Below are positions 12,094-25,389 of a DNA stretch of 64,000 nucleotides, in pieces. The notes beneath the pieces are model-generated. The model saw only the letters and a list, made by a program, of their open reading frames with translations. It was not told the DNA's origin and ran no database searches. The stretch spans positions 20,156,610-20,220,609 of the forward strand of contig NC_083590.1 of NCBI RefSeq assembly GCF_027579695.1, given 5' to 3'. Position 1 is the stretch's first letter. Each line of letters opens with the position of its first letter. The position numbers and the translations under genes are program-made. Source of the DNA: Neoarius graeffei (lineage: Eukaryota > Chordata > Actinopteri > Siluriformes > Ariidae).

Positions 12094-12668
12094 ACAGAGC
12101 ACTAAATCCTTAAATACTAAATATCACTTTATAATTATGAGTTTATAGAAAATTATAGGCTACCATACTACCAATTTAACAGCCTGTCTTTTCAGTCTAA
12201 TACACTTAATTCTTTTGTACAACACTGCTGTTGAATTCTCTCATATAAGTGGTCAGAATGTGTTGATTCATTTGATCAAATCTGTTGGTACGAGCCAAAA
12301 AAAAACCCCAAAAAACAAACCACCTCTTGTTCACATGCTGCTATTTGATAATCCCAGGTCTACCATGTTTACTGACAATACCAGAGTCCTAAATATGACT
12401 CCAATTTCATTACCAGACATGATATAATAACTTAGACCAAGTTGTAGTAACTTTCAGAATGCAATGCTTTCTACAAATAGCTTCCACATGCCAAACAAAT
12501 AGGTTGTAAATCCCATTGCCACCCATGATTATGAGATAAAATCATTTTGATACACTGAAGTTCAATGGTGAGATAATAACAGTCTTATTTCTATATAGAC
12601 CTATATAGGTTTTTAACCTTTTTGGGGCTAAGGTCAAACCAAAACATCAAGGCCCACCAACTTCAACG
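12094..12668. other. No gene seen
   Basis: AT-rich; short open frames look random. Confidence 0.6.
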
Positions 12669-13047
12669 TCTCATCTCATCTCATTATCTGTAGCCGCTTT
12701 ATCCTGTTCTACAGGGTCGCAGGCAAGCTGGAGCCTATCCCAGCTGACTACGGGCGAAAGGCAGGGTACACCCTGGACAAGTCGCCAGGTCATCACAGGG
12801 CTGACACATAGACACAGACAACCATTCACACTCACATTCACACCTACGGTCAATTTAGAGTCACCAGTTAACCTAACCTGCATGTCTTTGGACTGTGGGG
12901 GAAACCGGAGCACCCGGAGGAAACCCACGCGGACACGGGGAGAACATACAAACTCCGCACAGAAAGACTCTCGCTGGCTACAGGGCTCGAACCCGGACCT
13001 TCTTGCTGTGAGGCAACAGCGCTAACCACTACACCACCGTGCCGCCC
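12669..13047 (-). mobile_element. V-SINE copy
   Basis: Full-length with TCTCATCTCATCTCATTATC at the tail side. No clear target duplication. Confidence 0.93.
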
Positions 13048-13731
13048 TGGCTATAATGTCATTATTAAAATTTGACCCACTGTAGCAGACTGTTGGCAGA
13101 CCATCTACTTGTTCTTTTGTGGGTTTGGGAAGCTGTGAATGAAATCTCTCCGTTCTGTTAACTCAGAAGTAGGTGACTGTGATCATGTGACGTATCCCAG
13201 CAACCATGTTGATAGTAGGCTGTGAACTAATGTGGTGAATGTTCATGGAAGAAGGAGTTACGAGACAGAGATCTCAGCTCCTTATATCTCTTGTGTAACG
13301 TACATCACATGGATCCAGGAGAAGCTGTTTTATTTTACTACACGATGAGCCTTTGCAGTCACAACTTAGAACTGACAACAATTAGAGTGACTGCCTTTCG
13401 AGTCAAATCAATTTATTTTCCAAATCAAACTGAGATTGGGACTAAAGGCCATTTAGATAAAAAAAAAATTGCTAAAATTGTAAACAAGTGACTACCTACA
13501 AATATTTTTAATTAAGAAGCAGTGTCATTGGTGTATTAAAAATACTATTTCATGACCCGGTATAAAAGCGCATTGAGTTCCTCTAACTTCCACGGCACAC
13601 TTCACTTTGCCTCATGGCACACCAGTTGAGAATCACGGGAAACCAGTTTAGTTGAAACTCTCTTATCATCAAAGTGTAAGGGTAGCTGTGGAAATTCATC
13701 AATAAATCTTAATTCATTCAACATTTAAAAC
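13048..13731. other. No gene seen
   Basis: AT-rich. CCCGGTATAAAAGCGCATTG near 13557 resembles a TATA box, but no gene follows before the Tc1 element. Confidence 0.5.
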
Positions 13732-14802
13732 TACAACCGTAATTCCAAAAACGTTGGGATGCTGTGTAAAACATAAATAAAAACAGAATGTGATGATTTC
13801 AATCATGAAAACCCTGTATTTCATTTAAAATAGTACAAAGAGAGAAAATACCAAATGTTATTGTTTTTTGAAAAATATATGCTCATTTTGAATTTAGTGT
13901 TCAAAAAAAGTTGGGACAGGGCAACAAAAAACTAGAACAGTTGTAAAAAAAAAAAACCCACCTAATTAGGTTAATTGGCAACAAGTCAGTAACATGATTG
14001 GGTATAAAAAGAGCATCCCAGAGAGGTGGAGTCTCTCAGAAGTAAAGACAGGGAGGTGTTCACCGCTCTGTGAAAGTCTGCATGGGCAAATAATGCAACA
14101 AATTAAGAATAACATTCCTCAGTGTAAAATTGCAAAGAATTTGTGGACCACATCATATATGGTACATAATATCATTAAAAGAGTCAGAGAATCTGGAGAA
14201 ATCTCTGTACACAAGGGACATGACTGAAATACAACATTGGATACCTGTGATCTTCAGGCCCTCAGGAGACACTGCATTAAAAGCAGACACATGTTTGTAG
14301 TGAAAATCACTGTATGGGCTCAGGAAGACTTCAGAAAACCATTGTCTGTGAAAACACTTCATTAACTTGCATTTGTGGATGCAGTAAAATTCTATCATGC
14401 AAACAAGAAACCGTGTATGAACAATATTCAGAAACACCACCGCCTTCACTGGGCCTGCTCATTTATTATGGACATGATGGTATGAGGTACTTTAGTGCAC
14501 ATGGTATGGGTAGCTTGAATATTTAGGAAGGCACCATTAATGCTGAATGATGTACACAGGTTTTGGAGCAACATTCTGCCACCCAGAAGACGTCCTTTTC
14601 AGGAAACACCTTGCTTATTTCAGTAAGACAATGACAAACTTCATTCCGTACATATTACAACTGTATGGCTCCATAGTAAACGAGTGCGGATGCTAAACTG
14701 GCCTGCTTGATGTCCATACATGTCAACCACTGAAAATATTTGGTGCATGAAACAAAAAATATGGCAAAGGAGACTTTGAACTATTGAGTAGCTGAAATCC
14801 TA

Positions 14803-16406
14803 CAACCCCGATTCCAAAAAAGTTGGGACAAAGTACAAATTGTAAATAAAAACGGAATGCAATGATGTGGAAGTTTCAAATTCCATATTTTATTCAGAAT
14901 AGAACATAGATGACATATCAACTGTTTAAACTGAGAAAATGTATCATTTAAAGAGAAAAATTAGGTGATTTTAAATTTCATGACAACAACACATCTCAAA
15001 AAAGTTGGGACAAGGCCATGTTTATCACTGTGAGACATCCCCTTTTCTCTTTACAACAGTCTGTAAACGTCTGGGGACTGAGGAGACAAGTTGCTCAAGT
15101 TTAGGGATAGGAATGTTAACCCATTCTTGTCTCATGTAGGATTCTAGCTGCTCAACTGTCTTAGGTCTTTTTTGTCGTATCTTCTGTTTTATGATGCGCC
15201 AAATGTTTTCTATGGGTGAAAGATCTGGACTGCAGGCTGGCCAGTTCAGTACCTGGACCCTTCTTCTATGCAGCCATGATGCTGTAATTGATGCAGTATG
15301 TGGTTTGGCATTGTCATGTTGGAAAATGCAAGGTCTTTACTGAAAGAGACGTCGTCTGGATGGGAGCATATGTTGCTCTAGAACCTGGATATACCTTTCA
15401 GCATTGATGGTGTCTTTCCAGATGTGTAAGCTGCCCATGCCACACGCACTAATGCAACCCCATACCATCAGAGATGCAGGCTTCTGAACTGAGCGCTGAT
15501 AACAACTTGGGTCGTCCTTCTCCTCTTTAGTCCGAATGACACAGCGTCCCTGATTTCCATAAAGAACTTCACATTTTGATTCGTCTGACCACAGAACAGT
15601 TTTCCACTTTGCCACAGTCCATTTTAAATGAGCCTTGGCCCAGAGAAGACGTCTGCACTTCTGGATCGTGTTTAGATACGGCTTCTTCTTTGAACTATAG
15701 AGTTTTAGCTGGCAACGGCGGATGGCACGGTGAATTGTGTTCACAGATAATGTTCTCTGGAAATATTCCTGAGCCCATTTTGTGATTTCCAATACAGAAG
15801 CATGCCTGTATGTGATGCAGTGCCGCCTAAGGGCCCGAAGATCACAGGCACCCAGTATGGTTTTCCGGCCTTGACCCTTACGCACAGAGATTCTTCCAGA
15901 TTCTCTGAATCTTTTAATGATATTATGCACTGTAGATGATGATATGTTCAAACTCTTTGCAATTTTACACTGTCAAACTCCTTTCTGATATTGCTCCACT
16001 ATTTGTCGGTGCAGAATTAGGGGGATTGGTGATCCTCTTCCCATCTTTACTTCTGAGAGCCGCTGCCGCTCCAAGATGCTCTTTTTATACCCAGTCATGT
16101 TAATGACCTATTGCCAATTGACCTAATGAGTTGCAATTTGGTCCTCCAGCTGTTCCTTTTTTGTCCCTTTAACTTTTCCAGCCTCTTATTGCCCCTGTCC
16201 CAACTTTTTTGAGATGTGTTGCTGTCATGAAATTTCAAATGAGCCAATATTTGGCATGAAATTTCAAAATGTCTCACTTTCGACATTTGATATGTTGTCT
16301 ATGTTCTATTGTGAATACAATATCAGTTTTTGAGATTTGTAAATTATTGCATTCCGTTTTTATTTACAATTTGTACTTTGTCCCAACTTTTTTGGAATCG
16401 GGGTTG
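14803..16406 (-). mobile_element. Inner Tc1-like element nested in 13734-16744
   Basis: A 1604-base element of the same family as 42492-44092, flanked by TA (14801-14802 and 16407-16408) and in opposite orientation to its host element. It carries the same IR/DR-type ends. Confidence 0.93.
15000..16100 (-). pseudogene. Tc1-like transposase with nonsense mutations
   Basis: The transposase starts near 16098 (ATGACTGGG on the minus strand). A TGA near 15972 replaces the arginine codon present in the copy at 42800. The open part 15951-15337 covers [19 protein letters not shown], then [13 protein letters not shown] and [15 protein letters not shown], and stops at a TAA near 15340. The remainder with the second and third catalytic residues continues beyond that stop. 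The HTH-region frame that is broken in the plus-strand copy is intact here, so the two copies carry different lesions. Not functional as it stands. Confidence 0.88.
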
Positions 16407-16746
16407 TATATCAGGCGAGAAAGAGACAACATTTTTCTTTCAAAACTACAGCAATTGGTCTCCTCAGTTCCCAAATGTTTACAGAGTGTTGTTAAAAGTA
16501 GAGGTGATGCAACACAGTGGTAAACATGGCCCTGTCCTAACTTGCTTGAAACGCGTTGCTGACATCAAATTCAGAATGAGCATATACTTTTCAGAAAACA
16601 ATAAAATTTTTCAGTTTCAATATTTAATATGTTGCTTTGTACTATTTTCAATGAAATATAGGGTTTCCATGGCCTGCCAGTCATCACATACTGTTTTTAT
16701 TTCTATTTTAAACAGCATCCCAACTTTTTTTGGAAATGGGGTTGTA

Positions 16747-16788
16747 GATCATATCATATCATAAATCATACTAGAGTATACACAGTAT

Positions 16789-16844
<56 letters not shown>

Positions 16845-17618
16845 CATTACACCCTTAAATCTTCGTTGCATAATATTATTGTTATTTCTGGTATTGTTAT
16901 CCATACATCTGCAAAACTGTTTAAATTCATTGCATGATTTCTTGCCATGAGGCAAATGCTCTTTGTTTGGATTATAAACTCTACAAAAGCAAGATTAATG
17001 CAGATTATTTTCGCGCCCTCAGATATTAATCTCTAGACAAAGGGTTCATTCACAAAAACAGAAACCACAGTGAGTTTAGCCTCTGGTGCTGTTACATTTT
17101 AAGGGTCATGAGGCGTCAGTCGGGTGAGAACACATCCACAAACTTCTTCTGTAAAAGAATGAATAAATACATCTACTGTAAATACAAGAGCACTGACCTG
17201 AGATGCTAAAAGTTCCAGATGATCATTTCTACTCAGAAATGAGATACAGTATGCAATAGTAGGCAAGTATTAATATTAAGTTATATCACAGTAAGCTAAT
17301 TGCTCAAACCTCTTTTGGTTTAACTTATTATTAAAATATTTAGCAAATATAATTACAATAAAGTAGCATGGAACTGTTCACCTATCTCATTGTGTATCAT
17401 CGATTCTAGATACATTTAAATACAAACATATATTTTTAAACAGGAATAACGATTGTAGCAAAGATCGAGCTAGCATAGCTAGATAGCTAATTACGTAGCT
17501 AGCTAGCAAACTGCATATGTTGCCTATCAGGTCACATTATGCTCTCTAAATGAGGCTTTGTACACACACAGATTGTGATATTCAGTGTGAAATGTAATTT
17601 GCTAAAAATTTAGACAAC
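16747..17618. other. No gene seen
   Basis: AC microsatellite followed by AT-rich sequence with AGCTAGCTAG stretches. Confidence 0.6.
16792..16842 (+). repeat. (AC)n microsatellite
   Basis: About 25 AC units, close to the right end of the outer Tc1 element. Confidence 0.98.
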
Positions 17619-17630
17619 ACTACAAAATGT

Positions 17631-18010
17631 GGGGCGGCACAGTGGTGTAGTGGTTAGCGCTGTCGCCTCACAGCAAGAAGGTCCTGGGTTCGAGCCCCGT
17701 GGCCGGCGAGGGCCTTTCTGTGCGGAGTTTGCATGTTCTCCCCGTGTCCATGTGGGTTTCCTCCGGGTGCTCTGGTTTCCCCCACAGTCCAAAGACATGC
17801 AGGTTAGGTTAACTGGTGACTCTAAATTGACCGTAGGTGTGAATGTGAGTGTGAATGGTTGTCTGTGTCTATGTGTCAGCCCTGTGATGACCCGCCGACT
17901 TGTACAGGGTGTACCCCGCCTTTCGCCCGTAGTCAGCTGGGATAGGCTCCAGCTTGCCTGCGACCCTGTAGAACAGGATAAAGCGGCAAGAGATAATGAG
18001 ATGAGATGAG
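17631..18010 (+). mobile_element. V-SINE copy
   Basis: Duplication ACTACAAAATGT at 17619-17630 and 18011-18022. Confidence 0.95.
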
Positions 18011-18261
18011 ACTACAAAATGTCTGCACTCAAAGTACTACACTATATAGTGAATAGGGAACAAATTCAGACCAAGCGGCAACCTCCAGTCCTGAAAAGTG
18101 AAGCCAAATCTGTGCTAAGTGCTAAAATCTGCAGTTCCTCGAATGGCCACTTGAGGCTGGCTCCAAAAGTGAGTCAATTCCCATAGACCCCCATGTTAAA
18201 ATGTCCAACTTTACAGTGAAAACAAATGTTTACAGCCTGGTACAAAACACGACAACTGTAC

Positions 18262-18621
18262 ATCCATCCATCCATCATCTGTAGCCGCTTATCCTGTCCT
18301 ACAGGGATGCAGACAAGCTGGAGCCTATCCCAGCTGACTACGGGCGAAAGGCGGGGTACACCCTGGACAAGTCGCCAGGTCATCACAGGGCTGACACATA
18401 GACACAGACAACCATTCACACTCACACCTACGGTCAATTTAGAGTCACCAATTAGCCTAACCTGCATGTCTTTGGACTGTGGGGTAAACCGGAGCAAACC
18501 CACGTGGACGGCATGCAAACTCCACACAGAAAGGCCCTCATCGGCCACTGGGCTCGAACCCAGGACCTTCTTGCTGTGAGGTGATAGTGCTACACCACCA
18601 CTACACCACCGTGCTGCCCGC
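18262..18621 (-). mobile_element. V-SINE copy with GGAT-type tail
   Basis: Duplication ACAACTGTAC at 18252-18261 and 18622-18631. The tail is CATCCATCCATC on the plus strand. Deletions lie in the central region. Confidence 0.93.
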
Positions 18622-18786
18622 ACAACTGTACAGAGGGTGAGTTTTTATAGAATTCAGCAATTTAAATTATATTGAGCCATACATTTATGTTAGCCACTAG
18701 CTGGTATTACCTCAGAACTTAGCTCAGAAAATTAATAGTTTATGGAGCCTTGCCTATTTTTGTCTAAGAGCTTTTCCATTTGATAA

Positions 18787-19160
18787 GCGCGGCACAGTGG
18801 TGTAGTGGTTAGCGCTGTCGCCTCACAGCAAGAAGGTCCAGGTTCGAGCCCAGCGGCCGGCGAGGGCCTTTCTGTGTGGAGTTTGCATGTTCTCCCCGTA
18901 TCTGCGTGGGTTTCCTCCGGGTGCTCCGGTTTCCCCCACAGTCCAAAGACATGCAGGTTAGGTTAACTGGTGACTCTAAATTGACCGTAGGTGTGAATGT
19001 GAGTGTGAATGGTTGTCTGTGTCTATGTGTCAGCCCTGTGATGACCTGGCGACTTGTCCAGGGTGTACCCCGCCTTTCGCCTGTAGTCAGCTGGGATAGG
19101 CTCCAGCTTGCCTGCGACCCTGTAGAACAGGATAAAGCGGCTACAGATAATGAGATGAGA
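18787..19160 (+). mobile_element. V-SINE copy
   Basis: Full-length, GACCGTAGG and GCTACAGATAATG subtype. The first bases read GCGCGGCACAG; no clear duplication. Confidence 0.92.
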
Positions 19161-21235
19161 TTGTACTTACCTTTCAGTGTTTTGATGTAGTCACTGCCGA
19201 TGAAGTTTATCAGGGTATCCTCTTCAGCAAATTAGGCTCAGACTGACAATTTAACAGCTTGAGCGACTAAAAGACGACACTCCTTGGTCAAATATGTTGT
19301 CAGATGGTTACACGCCCGGCAATTTTTTTCTTCTTTTTTTGTAAACTGGCCGTTGAGGTTATGGTCTGTATCTTATGGAGCAACTTCTTTTAGTTTCGCC
19401 AGTAGCTTGCATAGCTAGCTTGTTAGCTTCAAAGTTAGTAGACATGTTCCAGCTGTACTATTCCAGTGGCTGGGCTTCACTATCCCTGCCCCTTTCTCCA
19501 TTTATGGGAGTTAGACGGAGTCAGACGCTGCCAAGATAGCAACACCCGTAGCCTCCTTATTTGAGCTTCAGAAATCAGAATATGAGTGACGTCACAGAGG
19601 CTTTGTTCATTCTTTTTACAGTCTATCATTCAGACACAATGCAGGACTGTAGCAAAAGCATAACAAACTTAAATACAGCAATACTAGCAGGAGTATTGCT
19701 AGTTTTAGAGGTGTGCGATTTCTACAACTATGTGATGGCCGCTATCCTTTCTGACATCTGCTAAATATTTCATCTTGCAACACCTGTGATCTCTGATATG
19801 ATGTTTTTGCTAAAATAGAAGTTCCGGTCATGTTTTTTTTTGTTTGTTTGTTTTGTGCGGTGTGTTTTGGAGCCCTGAGTGTGTGAGTAACGACCTGCTC
19901 TTTACATCCCATGGTTTTCTACATTTGCTTCACTAAGAATAGCTGGACTCGTGCAGAGAACACTTTACACAGCTGGTGTTGTGAATGCTGCTCTGGTTTG
20001 TTCTGGTGGAACAAGTTTGCTGTTATACAGAACCTGCTGATTTGCATTTGTTCACAAAAATGCTAGTGGTAGAAGTGTTTCTGAGTGTACAATTAGACGT
20101 TTAATCTCAAAACATAGTTGAGTCCACTGAAAGCTTTAATTTCATCAGTTACAACCGAAATCATTTTTAAAAAATTTCTTCACTAACAAGAGCCCTCGAA
20201 AATGGAGATCCGCAGGGAAGCTCAGTCCAGCTTGCTAGCTAGCGTACAAGGCTAATTAGTATGACAAAAGTCATTGAAATATTGAAAAAGTCTGCCAAAG
20301 ATTATTAGCGCATACAGTATTTACTCTAGATAACTTTCACTGGTTATAACATCTGCCTTTCAGTTAGAAATTAAAGGCTAGCTAAAGTTACCAGAGGAGG
20401 TTGCTTGCTAGCTAGCTAACTTGGCTAACAAGCGCCTCCTCCTGAAGGCGGAAAGTAAGAACTAACTTCAATAGAAAGATGAATTTTTGCACAAACAACT
20501 CTTTCTTCCAAATGAACACATTCAGGTTTCATCCATATCATAAACACGTTTTATTTGTTCACTCCCAGAAAAGATTGTTTTGTTTCAGAAGTTGGTGTTC
20601 AGTACAGGAAGTTGGCATGTAGCAGGAATCTGTCCAGTCTAGACAGAACTGTGTGTGTTTCAGAGGAACAGAGCCATAAACTGCTTATACAGCAGTTTAT
20701 TAGAGCATCCAGATGCCAGAATTGTGATATTAGTTTTTAATAATCATGCCACAATATCTAGACTTTTAATACTCAAATCAATGTCAGATTGGTTTTCTGA
20801 AACCTTTAGACTGCTGTCATGGATGATGTCTGAGCTTGTGCGTTTCTTCCATTCTTTGTACTGTATCGCCATTAGCTTTTTGCATTAACATTTAAAAAAA
20901 ATCTTATAGCAGCAAAAAAAACGTGTGTGTGGTGTCAGCAGGGTGAAAACAAAGCACAGTCAAGTGGAAAATCTCCAGCCACTGTTAACCAACGCTACTC
21001 CTGGTCCAACTCTTGATAACATGCTTAGCAACAACACTATGATCCCTCATTAACCCAAATCCTGCGTGTGTTCTGGTACACACTCGACGGCTCAAAAGTT
21101 GAACATGACCCTCGAACAGAGATACAGTAAAAACCTACTTGGCCAGGGTTGTGAACGAACTTCCATAGAAGACCTCTAGAAGGGTCAGAACAGACAGGGT
21201 TGATGGTATCTGATTATCCATGATACTAAACTGAT
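19161..21235. other. No gene seen
   Basis: About 2 kb of AT-rich single-copy-looking DNA. No open frame with recognisable similarity. Confidence 0.55.
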
Positions 21236-23106
21236 ATAACCCCAATTCAGAAGAATTGAAATTAAAGTTAAATTATTTTGACATAATGTTTGACATGCAG
21301 ACTCAGGACAGTACGACAGCACATTATTTGATGTTTTTCCTCATGAATTTTATTATTGTTTTTCAAAATGAACATTACAATTTTGATTCTTGCAAAACAT
21401 TTCAAAAAAAGTTGGGATGGTAAAGTATTTACCACGTTGTAATGTTTCCATTGCTACTCATCTCATCTCATCTCATTATCTCTAGCCGCTTTATCCTTCT
21501 ACAGGGTCGCAGGCAAGCTGGAGCCTATCCCAGCTGACTACGGGCGAAAGGCGGGGTACACCCTGGACAAGTCGCCAGGTCATCACAGGGCTGACACATA
21601 GACACAGACAACCATTCACACCTACGGTCAATTTAGAGTCACCAGTTAACCTAACCTGCATGTCTTTGGACTGTGGGGGAAACCAGAGCACCCGGAGGAA
21701 ACCCACGCGGACACGGGGAGAACATGCAAACTCCACACAGAAAGGCCCTCGCCGGCCCCGGGGCTCGAACCCAGGACCTTCTTGCTGTGAGGCGACAGCG
21801 CTAACCACTACACCACCGTGCCGCCCCCATTGCTACTCACAACACTTAAAAGATGTTCAGGGGCTGAAGACACCAAGTGATGAAGTGTTTCAGGTTTTAT
21901 TTTGTCCCATTCTTCTTGTAAACAGATCATAAGGTGTACAACAGTATGGGGCCATCGTTGTCATTTTTTCATTTCAAAATTCACCACACATTCTCTACTG
22001 GTGACAGACACCCTCTTCTTCTATAGCCATGCCTTTGTAATGTGTGCAGAATGTGGTTTTGCATTGTCTTATTGAAATATCCCTGGAAAAGATGTCATCT
22101 TGAAAGCAGCATATGTTTCTCCAAAATCTCAATGTACTTTTCTGCATTAATGCTCCATAACAGAAGTGTAAGTTACTTTTGCCAAGGGCACTGACACAAT
22201 CCCATACCATGACACATCCTGGCTTGGGAATTGTTGCTGGTAACAGTCTGGATGGTCCTTTTCATCTTTGGTCTGGTGCACACAGCATCCATTTCTTACA
22301 AAAAAAGGCCTGGAACACTGATTCCTCTGACCACAATACACATTTCCGCTGTGTGATGGTCCATCCCAGATGTCTCCGAGCCCAGAGAACTTGATGCCAC
22401 TTCTGGGCATAGTTGACATAAGGCTTCCTTTTTGCACAGTAAAGTTTTAACTGGCATTTGTGGATGTAACTCCATAATGTAAAGCTTAAAGTTTTGCCAA
22501 AGTAATCCCAAGCCCATGTGGTCATATCCGCTATAGATGAATGACGGTTCTTGATGCAGTGCCATCTGAGGGATCGGAGATCACGAGTGTTCAGCTTAGG
22601 CTTGAGCCCTTACCCTTTACACACTGAAATTCCTCCAGATTCCTTGACTTGTTTAATGATATTATGTACCGTAGAGGGTGAAATATCCAAATCTCTTCAT
22701 ATATTTCTTTGAGGAGCATTGTTATTAAACATTTCAACAAGCCCATCTTTACTCCTCAAAGACTAGGCCTTTCATGGATACTGGTTTTGTCCCAAATCAT
22801 GATTATAATCACCTGTTGACATCACCTGTTTCAAATCACCTCATTATTTAATTGTTTTACCTCATTACTAGCCCTAAATTGCCCCCATCCCAACTTTTTT
22901 TTTTAGAATCCGTTGCAGGCCTGAAACAGAGAAACAGATGTGCAGTATATTAACAAATGAAATTAAGTTGACCAACAAAACATGAAATATCTTGGGTTCA
23001 TACTGTCTGCAATGAAATACAAGTCAAAGTAAATTTAGAAATCACTGTTTACTTTTTTAAATTTGCATTTTCCTTACTATCCCAACTTTTTCTGATTTGG
23101 GGATGT
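21236..23106 (-). mobile_element. Old Tc1-like element with a nested SINE
   Basis: Degenerate inverted ends: TAACCCCAATTCAGAAG at the left and, on the other strand, ATCCCCAAATCAGAAAAAG at the right. Transposase fragments on the minus strand lie between about 22600 and 21995 (SLGSETSGMDHH, VLWSEESVFQAFF, MVWDCVSALGK) and are split among frames. A younger SINE is inserted at 21461-21826. Confidence 0.8.
21461..21826 (-). mobile_element. V-SINE copy in an old Tc1 element
   Basis: Duplication CCATTGCTACTCA at 21448-21460 and 21827-21839. It lacks one GTGAATGTGA unit and has the ACA deletion. Confidence 0.95.
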
Positions 23107-23225
23107 ACATGAAATATTAAAATATTCCACTAAGCACACATTTACTTCCAATACCTTTCACTGGTTAATGCTGGTAATGGCATCTGCTTGTAAATGTTAT
23201 AAAGAAAAGATTAAAACTTAACTTG

Positions 23226-23579
23226 GGCAGCACAGTGATGCACTGTCACCTCACAGCAAGATGGTTCTGGGTTCAAACCTTGTGACTGACTGGGACATTT
23301 GTGTGTGGAGTTTGCATATTCTACTCATGCCTGTGTGGTTTCCTCTGGGTGCTCTGGGTTCTTCCCACAGTTCAAAGACATATGGATTCGGTCAAATGGC
23401 TACTCTAAATTGTCCATAGGTGTGAATGTGAGTGTGAATAGTTGTTCGCCTCTGTGCTAGTCCTACGATAGACTGGCAACCTGCTCAGGGTGAACCCTTC
23501 CTCTTGCCTGAAGTCAGCTGGGATTGGCTCCAGTTTCCCCCATGACCCTATTGGATAAGCAGTATAAATAATAAATGGA
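23226..23579 (+). mobile_element. Old, diverged V-SINE
   Basis: Recognisable head (GGGCAGCACAGTGATGCACTG), TTTGCATATTCT and AGTCAGCTGGGATTGGCTCC, with tail GGATAAGCAGTATAAATAAT. Much older than the GATGA-tailed copies. Confidence 0.85.
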
Positions 23580-24110
23580 TGGATAAAACTTAACTAGCTA
23601 TAAAGGTCCCATAGGAGGCTACTAGCTAGTTAATTAACTTAGCTAACTCGAACCTCTTGAGGGATCAAAGTCAGAAATGACTCCCATATGAATCAGATTT
23701 TATGACACAGTTTATACAAAAACAAGCAAAGAAAACAGAAAAAAGAAGTTGCTTTGTCTGCCATTCCAGTTAGCGTTTTTCAATTTCGTGTTTTGCTGGT
23801 GAGTGAGAACCAGATAATTATCTTTGATGATTTACAGAAGCTCAGGAATTCCTGCAGAAGTTTTAACCATCCATTGTGAGGTGTTTTTGTGGGCTTTTGT
23901 TGTTGTTGTTGTTGTTTTTTAGACTTTTTGTGTTCATGAGCACATGATCAGTTCCTTTTAAAAGAAGGTGCTATATGAGTGTATTACACTCATACAGTCA
24001 TAAAGCAGAAATCACAGTGAGGGAAAACGGATCATCTGTTAACATAACAGGAAAGGACTTATGAGTCATTTGTTATTGATTTAATTATAACTGAGTCGTA
24101 ACCAACTCGC

Positions 24111-24229
24111 AGTTATAGTCAGCTTGTCTTTTTAGGACCTGGAGACAAGCTGACTATAACTGATATAGTATAGACAGTCAGTTATATGGATAGACAGTCA
24201 GTTATGATATATAACTGACTGTCTATCCA
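24111..24229. repeat. Two adjacent short hairpins
   Basis: First: perfect 19-base arms 24111-24129 and 24143-24161. Second: perfect 19-base arms 24187-24205 and 24211-24229 with loop GATAT. An extra copy of TAGACAGTCAGTTATA lies between them. Confidence 0.9.
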
Positions 24230-24278
24230 TCCATCTATTTATCTTTCCTTCCACATGTCAATCAATCCATCTGTCTTT

Positions 24279-24312
24279 CCATCCATCCATCCATCCATCC
24301 ATCCATCCATCC

Positions 24313-24380
<68 letters not shown>
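24279..24380 (+). repeat. (CCAT)n/(CTAT)n compound microsatellite
   Basis: About 102 bases: CCAT units passing into CTAT units, directly after the hairpins. Confidence 0.98.
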
Positions 24381-24381
<1 letters not shown>

Positions 24382-25389
24382 AGTGAAAACATTGATCCAG
24401 GATTTTGAATATAGTTAATTAAATGCTGACAGCTTTAATTCATTAAGCAGTACTCCTTTAAGAGTGAGACCTTATTAAAATCTCAGGTGATTCGAGGGCC
24501 TTTTCTGGCCCAGTCTGACTGGTACAAGAGCTCAGGACTGTCTTAAACCTGTCTCTTCATATCTGTATCATCATTAGTGCATGTTAAGTCCCTGACGACT
24601 GGGACTGTCGGATAATGACCCCCCCCCCCCGCTCTGTCTGTATAATCAGCCTCCATACAGCAGAAGACCAGGTTACATGATCCATCACTGAGACACAGGA
24701 AGAACATTTTCTTTTTTTAACCATAGGGACAGGTTAAATACCTGCCCAATGTCATGCTAGTGACATGCTTTTCCCATCATGGATCTATTTAAAGAGCTGA
24801 AGCCACTTGGCTAATGGAAATGAGTTCTCAGTGGGAGAGTGCGCTCACATGGACTGACTGTTGTAAAGCAGCGTGACTTTATTGTTGGTTTGTAATGAGT
24901 CATGTGCTTCACCGCATGGAGCTTTAAAGTTCACGGAGAAGGTTCATTTCTCCATATGCTCTGCTTGTTGTGTATACACTGTTTCTTTCTCTTTTGTTAC
25001 GTGGCCAAATTTTAGTATTTTGGGATGGACATCACTACTATATTCTCTTTGCGACTAAATGATCAATGCTAAACCAAAACGTGACTGCAAAGGGGGAAAG
25101 ATTGTTTTCTTGACTTGAAGTGTAATTTCTAATTAGTGAGAAAGCTTGTTTTTAAAAGTCTAATTTATATTACAGAGGTATAATAATGTATATAAGTATG
25201 TTAATAACTGTAATGTGTGTACAGTGTATATATAAAAATGGTTGTTCTTTGTAAACTAGAAACTAAAAAGTGATGTTCAGGGTGTCCCATTTTTCAGGCA
25301 TTTATGCCTAATATCTAATTTCTCTTTATGAGATGATTATAAATTATTGTTTATATTATGACAAATGAATTAAGTTAAAAACATTAGGA

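Larger units (their letters stand above)
13734..16744 (+). mobile_element. Outer Tc1-like element interrupted by a second Tc1-like element
   Basis: Ends start CAACCGTAATTCC (left) and, on the other strand, CAACCCCATTTCC (right), each followed by a related inverted repeat (AGTTGGGATGCTGT) and flanked by TA at 13732-13733 and 16745-16746. Transposase remnants on the plus strand include MIGYKKSIPERWSLSEVKTG near 13994 and a C-terminal piece (LSKLQQLVSSVPK) near 16440. Both are full of stops. The coding middle was disrupted by the insertion at 14803-16406. Confidence 0.85.
23580..25389. other. No gene seen apart from hairpins and microsatellite
   Basis: AT-rich, with the two hairpins, the CCAT/CTAT tract and a ten-base poly-C at about 24620. 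Confidence 0.6.

Noticed and set aside
13557..13580. TATA-like promoter (GGTATAAAAGCGC)
   Set aside because: No gene or transcript start can be placed downstream before the Tc1 element.
24279..24380. Possible CRISPR-like array
   Set aside because: Simple tetranucleotide tandem repeat without spacers.
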